Shown here piece after piece: positions 14,132 to 17,765 of a DNA stretch of 17,765 bases. Each line of letters begins with the position of its first letter. The stretch's first letter is position 1. A program made the position numbers and the translations under genes. This DNA is from Flavobacterium sp. UBA7663. GTDB taxonomy: Bacteria; Bacteroidota; Bacteroidia; Flavobacteriales; Flavobacteriaceae. The notes beneath the pieces are model-generated. The model ran no database searches. It was not told the DNA's origin and saw only the letters and a list, made by a program, of their open reading frames with translations. The DNA lies in assembly GCF_002483315.1 (NCBI RefSeq), contig NZ_DLHR01000013.1:1-17765 (forward strand). The letters are read 5' to 3'.

Positions 14132-14755
14132 ATGCTAAGAGTTTATGTTTTGTTATTACTAATTATATTCACTTCTTGCTCAAAAAAAGAAGTGAACTAC
14201 TCTATTTTGGGAGAACACAAAACAACAACTTATCTTCTACTAAGTGATAGGATTTCAAAAGAAGAAGTTGTTGATATCGCAAATAAATTCATTTCAAAAA
14301 AAGATAATAAAGAGAAAATATCTATTTGCTTCTTTCTGACTAAAAAAAAGCATGAAACTCCATTTGCAATAGTTTATTTCTCAAATTCAAAAATTCATGA
14401 AGTTAAATACCCTTTTAATCAAAAGAAATTTAATGCTTTTTTAAATTTAAAATTCAATGAAAACATTTTAAACCATTGGGAATTAAAACATTCATCTACT
14501 CCAAGACAAGTTTTTATATTTGAAAAAGACAAACAACTATTCTACAAATCTTTACAAGTTGATTTTTATTCTGATAAGCTGTATAGTGAATATTCTGAAC
14601 TAATTGTAAACATTGATACTTTAGAAAATAATGAAGTAAAATTTCAATTAAAGAATAATGATACTTTGAGATATTACATCATCGATAAAAACAAAGACCT
14701 CAAAACGTTTCATAAAAATAGTTTTACTGATATTATTCATCATAAAATGAAATAG
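14132..14755 (+). CDS. Orphan lipoprotein of unknown function
   Basis: 207 residues. The lipoprotein signal MLRVYVLLLLIIFTS ends at Cys16, followed by SKK, a Bacteroidetes-style lipobox. I do not recognise the mature domain. It alternates beta-like stretches ('ISICFFLTKKKHETPFAIVYF', 62-82) with a Lys/Asn-rich polar remainder, and closes with 'LRYYIIDKNKDLKTFHKN'. The gene is distinctly AT-rich with many AAA, AAT and TTT codons, like the other orphan lipoprotein at 2592. It begins 23 bp after the dnaN terminator, and I see no clear promoter (a partial TTTG lies within 14 bp of the ATG, too close). It is followed by repeat-derived DNA. A lineage-specific or acquired gene is likely; it could be an immunity or surface protein, but that would be a guess. 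Confidence 0.7.
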   Translation: MLRVYVLLLLIIFTSCSKKEVNYSILGEHKTTTYLLLSDRISKEEVVDIANKFISKKDNKEKISICFFLTKKKHETPFAIVYFSNSKIHEVKYPFNQKKFNAFLNLKFNENILNHWELKHSSTPRQVFIFEKDKQLFYKSLQVDFYSDKLYSEYSELIVNIDTLENNEVKFQLKNNDTLRYYIIDKNKDLKTFHKNSFTDIIHHKMK

Positions 14756-14765
14756 AATTAAAAAT

Positions 14766-14861
14766 AAAGGACGCAAAGGAAACTTAGTGTAACTTCGTGC
14801 TAAACTTTGCTGGACTTTGTGTAACTAAAAAAACTTCCAACTTCTAACTTCTAACTTCTGA
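14766..14861. repeat. Interspersed-repeat remnant and 7-bp tandem repeat
   Basis: At 14766-14825 is a 'acgcaaagga.. cttcgtgctaaactttg' segment of the same style as the repeat at 33-80, recalled as widespread between flavobacterial genes. At 14834-14861 four copies of a 7-bp unit follow head to tail: CTTCCAA, CTTCTAA, CTTCTAA, CTTCTGA. The tandem ends 8 bp before the mnmE -7 element. Confidence 0.6.
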
Positions 14862-14869
14862 CTTTGATT

Positions 14870-14877
14870 TATCTTTG
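14870..14877 (+). promoter_or_regulatory. -7 element of mnmE
   Basis: TATCTTTG is an exact TAnnTTTG, 18 bp before the mnmE ATG. The position where a TTTG -33 element would be expected is occupied by the 7-bp CTTCTAA tandem, so no canonical -33 is seen. Confidence 0.5.
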
Positions 14878-14895
14878 CAGAATTAAATTTAGAAC

Positions 14896-16287
14896 ATGAT
14901 TCCACAAGAAACCATAGTTGCGTTAGCTACTCCGTCTGGAGCGGGTGCGATTGCTATTATTCGATTATCTGGTAAAGATGCTATTACGATAGCGGCTGAC
15001 GTATTTCAATCGGTTTCTGGAAAAGATATTACAAAACAGAAAACGCATACGATTCATTTAGGACATATTGTCGATAACGGCAAAGTGTACGACCAAGTAC
15101 TACTTTCCATTTTCAAAGGCCCGAATTCATACACAGGAGAAAATGTAATTGAAATTTCGTGTCATGGTTCTACTTTTATTCAACAACAAATTATCCAATT
15201 ATTACTTCGTAGAGGCGCTAAAATGGCTCAGGCAGGTGAATTTACCTTGCGTGCTTTTTTAAACGGGAAATTGGACTTATCACAAGCGGAAGCGGTTGCT
15301 GATTTAATTGCTTCGGATAATGAAGCGTCTCATCAAATTGCCATGCAACAAATGCGTGGTGGTTTCAGTAACGAAATTGCCAAACTTCGTGAAGAATTAT
15401 TGAATTTCGCTTCTTTAATCGAATTGGAATTGGACTTTGCCGAAGAAGATGTGGAATTTGCCGATAGAACACAATTTCATGAATTATTAGAACGAATTGA
15501 GTTTGTATTGAAACGCTTGATTGATTCGTTTGCGGTGGGTAACGTAATCAAAAACGGTATTCCTGTAGCCATTGTAGGAGAACCGAATGTGGGAAAATCA
15601 ACTTTATTGAATGCTTTATTGAATGAAGAACGCGCCATTGTTTCCGACATTGCGGGTACGACTCGTGATACAATTGAAGACGAATTGGTTATCAACGGAA
15701 TTGGTTTCCGATTTATTGATACGGCAGGAATTCGTGAAACACAAGACCATGTAGAAAGCATTGGAATTCAAAAAACATTTGAAAAGATTGAACAAGCTCA
15801 AGTTGTAATGTTCCTTGTTGACAGCACAGAATTAACAATGGAAAGCCTAGAACGTTTAAAAGTAGAAGTAGAAAAAATTAAAAACAAATACCCACAAAAA
15901 GCTTTACTTACGATTTTTAATAAAAAAGACAAACTAGATGAAAATTTACTCCAAAATCTCGAATCACAAATTGAGAATTCAATTTTCATTTCTGCAAAAC
16001 AAAAAGTAGGCATTGAAGAATTAAAAAATGAATTGATGTCCTTTGTAAACACTGGTGCTTTACGTAATAACGAAACGATTGTGACCAACACCCGTCATTA
16101 TGATTCGTTACTAAAAGCGTTAGAAGAAATTCAGAAAGTGAAATGGGGCTTAAACTCAGGGATTTCTTCTGATTTGATGGCGATTGATATTCGCTCTGCC
16201 CTACACTACTTTGGGGAAATCACAGGAGAAGTTACCAACAACGAATTACTTGGAAATATTTTTGCGAACTTTTGTATCGGGAAATAA
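14896..16287 (+). CDS. mnmE: tRNA uridine-5-carboxymethylaminomethyl(34) synthesis GTPase MnmE
   Basis: 463 residues, full length. With MnmG it modifies the wobble uridine (U34) of several tRNAs; it is a cytoplasmic dimer that binds a folate cofactor. The N-terminal domain contains 'GPNSYTGENVIEISCHGS'. The inserted G domain has GEPNVGKS (G1, 228-235), 'DIAGTTRDT' (about 251-259), DTAG (G3, 275-278), NKKD (G4, 342-345) and SAK (G5, 366-368). The C-terminus ends in the family's conserved FCIGK, so the integration next door has not destroyed the reading frame. Previously known as trmE or thdF. No terminator follows the stop: an integrase-bearing element begins instead, which may have pushed the original terminator to the far end. 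Confidence 0.96.
   Translation: MIPQETIVALATPSGAGAIAIIRLSGKDAITIAADVFQSVSGKDITKQKTHTIHLGHIVDNGKVYDQVLLSIFKGPNSYTGENVIEISCHGSTFIQQQIIQLLLRRGAKMAQAGEFTLRAFLNGKLDLSQAEAVADLIASDNEASHQIAMQQMRGGFSNEIAKLREELLNFASLIELELDFAEEDVEFADRTQFHELLERIEFVLKRLIDSFAVGNVIKNGIPVAIVGEPNVGKSTLLNALLNEERAIVSDIAGTTRDTIEDELVINGIGFRFIDTAGIRETQDHVESIGIQKTFEKIEQAQVVMFLVDSTELTMESLERLKVEVEKIKNKYPQKALLTIFNKKDKLDENLLQNLESQIENSIFISAKQKVGIEELKNELMSFVNTGALRNNETIVTNTRHYDSLLKALEEIQKVKWGLNSGISSDLMAIDIRSALHYFGEITGEVTNNELLGNIFANFCIGK
16270..16287 (+). other. Candidate integration core (attL) at the 3' end of mnmE
   Basis: The last codons FCIGK plus stop (positions 16270-16287) are the same codons that SGI1-type islands use as attachment site in trmE/mnmE of enterobacteria. 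An integrase starts 148 bp further on, reading away from mnmE. No second copy of this 18-mer is present in the window, as expected if the element's right end lies outside. The assignment is inference by analogy; the exact core is not proved. Confidence 0.4.
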
Positions 16288-16320
16288 AACCACTTTCTCT
16301 TGATTTACTTTTTGTTCTTT

Positions 16321-16350
16321 TACTTGACTAGCAAGTATTTACAAGTATTT
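16321..16350. repeat. Inverted and tandem 9-10 bp repeats near the element's left end
   Basis: TACTTG (16321-16326) is inverted as CAAGTA (16332-16337) across 5 bp. The CAAGTATTT unit then repeats at 16342-16350, ten bases after its first copy at 16332-16340. Such sites, one helical turn apart, are what one expects for arm-type or core-type binding by a tyrosine recombinase or its excisionase. Confidence 0.45.
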
Positions 16351-16353
16351 TGA

Positions 16354-16385
16354 TTTGTTTATGATTTACCTTATTAGTACATTTG
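16354..16385 (+). promoter_or_regulatory. Promoter of the integrase gene
   Basis: TTTG (16354-16357), 20-bp spacer, TACATTTG (16378-16385), both exact to the Bacteroidetes primary-sigma pattern. Expected start is near 16392, leaving about 44 nt of leader, which carries the TACACCT repeats. Confidence 0.6.
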
Positions 16386-16394
16386 TTTCATCTC

Positions 16395-16435
16395 ATGTAC
16401 ACCTTCATACTAAAAAGGTGTAAAAATGTACACCT
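16395..16435 (+). promoter_or_regulatory. TACACCT / AGGTGTA repeat cluster just before the integrase ATG
   Basis: ATGTACACCT occurs at 16395-16404 and again at 16426-16435, 31 bp apart, with AGGTGTA between them at 16416-16422. The last copy directly abuts the ATG at 16436. As RNA, the middle copy can pair with the first (8 bp, 16398-16405 with 16415-16422) or with the last (7 bp, 16416-16422 with 16429-16435), not both. As DNA, the two direct copies lie about three helical turns apart. This is a candidate operator or translational switch. Confidence 0.5.
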
Positions 16436-17566
16436 ATGAAAATCACTTTAAAAAAGAAAAAGCTTAAGAACGACAAGTATAGTCTTTACCTTGAATATTA
16501 TAAAGGCTCACAATTAGATAAAGACGGTAAAAGAATTCATATAAGAGACTTTGAATATTTAAAATTGTATCTTCATCAAAATCCACTTACTGCTGCTGAA
16601 AAGAAAGAAAACAAAGAAACTGAACTTTTAGCGGAGCAAATTCTATCTATTAGAAAAGCTGAATTCTTTCAAGGTAAGTTTGATATTAAAAATACTTCAA
16701 AATCAAAAAGACGCTTCCTGGATTTTTTTATTGAAAAAACTGAAGAGAAAAGCGATTCCCCGAAAAACTACGGAAACTGGACCGCTACATTTCTACATTT
16801 AAAAAGATGTATCAATCCTAATTTACTATTTGAAGAGATTGATGAAGAATTTGTAAAAATGGTTCGCAACTACTTTGACAAGGAAGCAAAAACTAAAAGT
16901 AATTTACCTCTTTCCCTTAATTCAAAATACTCCTATCTGAATAAATTTAAAGCATGTTTGAGAGCTGCTTTTGATGAAGGCTATCTATCTATCAATTATG
17001 CTTCAAAAATCAAATCTTTTGAGCAAGCTGAAAGTCAAAGAGAATATTTAACCTATCAAGAATTACAAGCTCTCGCTAGTACAAATTGTAAATATCAAGT
17101 ACTTAAAAATGCTTTTATTTTTTCCTGCTTAACTGGATTACGCTGGTCTGATATCAATACTTTAACCTGGAGCGAAGTTAGAGATGAAGATAATGGAATT
17201 AGTAGGGTAAATTTTCGCCAAGAAAAAACAGATGGTGTTGAATATTTATACATCTCAAGTCAGGCAAGAGAATTACTAGGTGATAGACAACATCCTTCAG
17301 AAAGAGTTTTCAAGGGTTTGAAATATGGAGCAGTATACAATAATGAGATTGTACGTTGGTGTAACAGAGCCGGTATTTCAAAACACATCACTTTCCATAG
17401 TGCGCGACACACGAATGCGGTGCTTTTACTAGAAAACGGTGCGGATATTTATACTGTTTCAAAACGTCTTGGTCATCGGGAGATCCGAACTACAGCGATT
17501 TACGCCAAAATTGTAGACAAAAAAATGAAAGAAGCAGCTAACTTAATTCCAGAAATAGAAATATAA
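16436..17566 (+). CDS. Tyrosine recombinase / site-specific integrase
   Basis: 376 residues, within the range of Bacteroidetes phage- or element-type integrases. The N-terminal part (about 1-80, 'DKYSLYLEYYKG' and 'KRIHIRDFEYLKLYLHQNP') fits the arm-DNA-binding domain of this group, about 90-190 the SAM-like core-binding domain, and 203-370 the catalytic domain. All catalytic residues are present: Arg236 (TGLRWSD), Lys264 (RQEKT), His321 and Arg324 (HSARH), His347 (LGHRE) and Tyr356 (AIYAK). It should be active. It lies 148 bp downstream of mnmE in the same direction and has its own host-type promoter with a repeat cluster in its leader. It probably moves an element whose body extends beyond the right edge. 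An unrecognised frame starts 4 bp after its stop. Confidence 0.92.
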   Translation: MKITLKKKKLKNDKYSLYLEYYKGSQLDKDGKRIHIRDFEYLKLYLHQNPLTAAEKKENKETELLAEQILSIRKAEFFQGKFDIKNTSKSKRRFLDFFIEKTEEKSDSPKNYGNWTATFLHLKRCINPNLLFEEIDEEFVKMVRNYFDKEAKTKSNLPLSLNSKYSYLNKFKACLRAAFDEGYLSINYASKIKSFEQAESQREYLTYQELQALASTNCKYQVLKNAFIFSCLTGLRWSDINTLTWSEVRDEDNGISRVNFRQEKTDGVEYLYISSQARELLGDRQHPSERVFKGLKYGAVYNNEIVRWCNRAGISKHITFHSARHTNAVLLLENGADIYTVSKRLGHREIRTTAIYAKIVDKKMKEAANLIPEIEI

Positions 17567-17570
17567 TGTC

Positions 17571-17765
17571 ATGATTATTAATTACTTTCAAAAAAACAAA
17601 GATTATTTTAAGATTAGAAAATTATTAATGAATAATAATCCTGAAACAACCGATAAAAAAATTAAAAATAAAATAAAAAAGTTAAATGAATTTGAGCATT
17701 TTAGCTTGTTTTGCGAAGTTTTTATTGAAAAACCACTATATCTGGAAAAAACGGTCAAATTGACC
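17571..17765 (+). CDS. Start of an unrecognised gene, cut by the window edge
   Basis: Open for 65 codons from the ATG at 17571 to the window end, with no stop seen. It begins MIINYFQKNKDYFKIRKL and is rich in Lys, Asn, Phe and Ile. I recognise no family. It begins 4 bp after the integrase stop, so the two are probably cotranscribed; it would then be the second gene of the element, either an accessory recombination gene or cargo. The only other ATG before it (17566, overlapping the integrase stop) hits TGA after two codons. Partial and too short for more. Confidence 0.5.
   Translation, partial: MIINYFQKNKDYFKIRKLLMNNNPETTDKKIKNKIKKLNEFEHFSLFCEVFIEKPLYLEKTVKLT

Noticed and set aside
14834..14861. 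Short tandem repeat considered as a CRISPR array
   Set aside because: Units are 7 bp and directly adjacent with no spacers; a simple tandem repeat. No CRISPR array is visible anywhere in the window.
17753..17765. Perfect inverted repeat GGTCAA-A-TTGACC at the window end
   Set aside because: Short, lies within an open frame and is cut off by the edge; may be chance. Not enough context to call a binding site.

Overview
The window reads as a chromosomal segment of a Flavobacterium or close relative (Bacteroidetes). The evidence is: gliding-motility genes gldF and gldG; low GC; repeated TTTG-n17..21-TAnnTTTG promoters, the Bacteroidetes primary-sigma type; short lipoprotein signals ending in Ser-Cys followed by Lys; secreted proteins starting with a signal and '..NAQVGIGT'; and intergenic repeats of flavobacterial style, including one that resembles the Flavo-1 RNA motif.

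Layout. Positions 1-468 hold no gene: this is a mosaic of interspersed repeats ending in the Flavo-1-like structure. Then come a secreted DUF4294 protein (-) and a divergent M42 metallopeptidase (+), followed by an AT-rich orphan lipoprotein (+). Next, all on the minus strand, are a secreted ankyrin-repeat protein, purC, a small outer-membrane beta-barrel protein, a large secreted '..VGIGT' surface protein and phoH. From 8715 rightwards an apparent operon carries a SAM hydrolase-type gene, an ABM-fold protein, an unrecognised orphan, gldF and gldG. It is followed by dnaN, a second AT-rich orphan lipoprotein and mnmE. The right edge (16288-17765) looks like the left end of an integrated mobile element: a tyrosine recombinase immediately downstream of mnmE and the start of an unrecognised gene cut by the window edge.

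How the parts work together. GldF and GldG are the membrane and periplasmic parts of the gliding-associated ABC-type complex (GldA, the ATPase, is not here). dnaN, purC, phoH and mnmE are housekeeping genes. Most gene ends carry a clear hairpin terminator; mnmE is an exception, which fits an insertion at its 3' end.

Most interesting points: (1) an integrase adjoining the 3' end of mnmE, the same kind of target used by SGI1-type islands; (2) three copies of a TACACCT/AGGTGTA heptamer between the integrase promoter and its ATG, able to form two mutually exclusive hairpins; (3) interleaved divergent promoters between phoH and the SAM hydrolase gene, which imply a TTG start for phoH; (4) an ECF-sigma-like promoter for the ankyrin gene; (5) the Flavo-1-like RNA and repeat mosaic. 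I did not find anything I can firmly call a new multi-gene system; the element that starts at the right edge continues outside the window.
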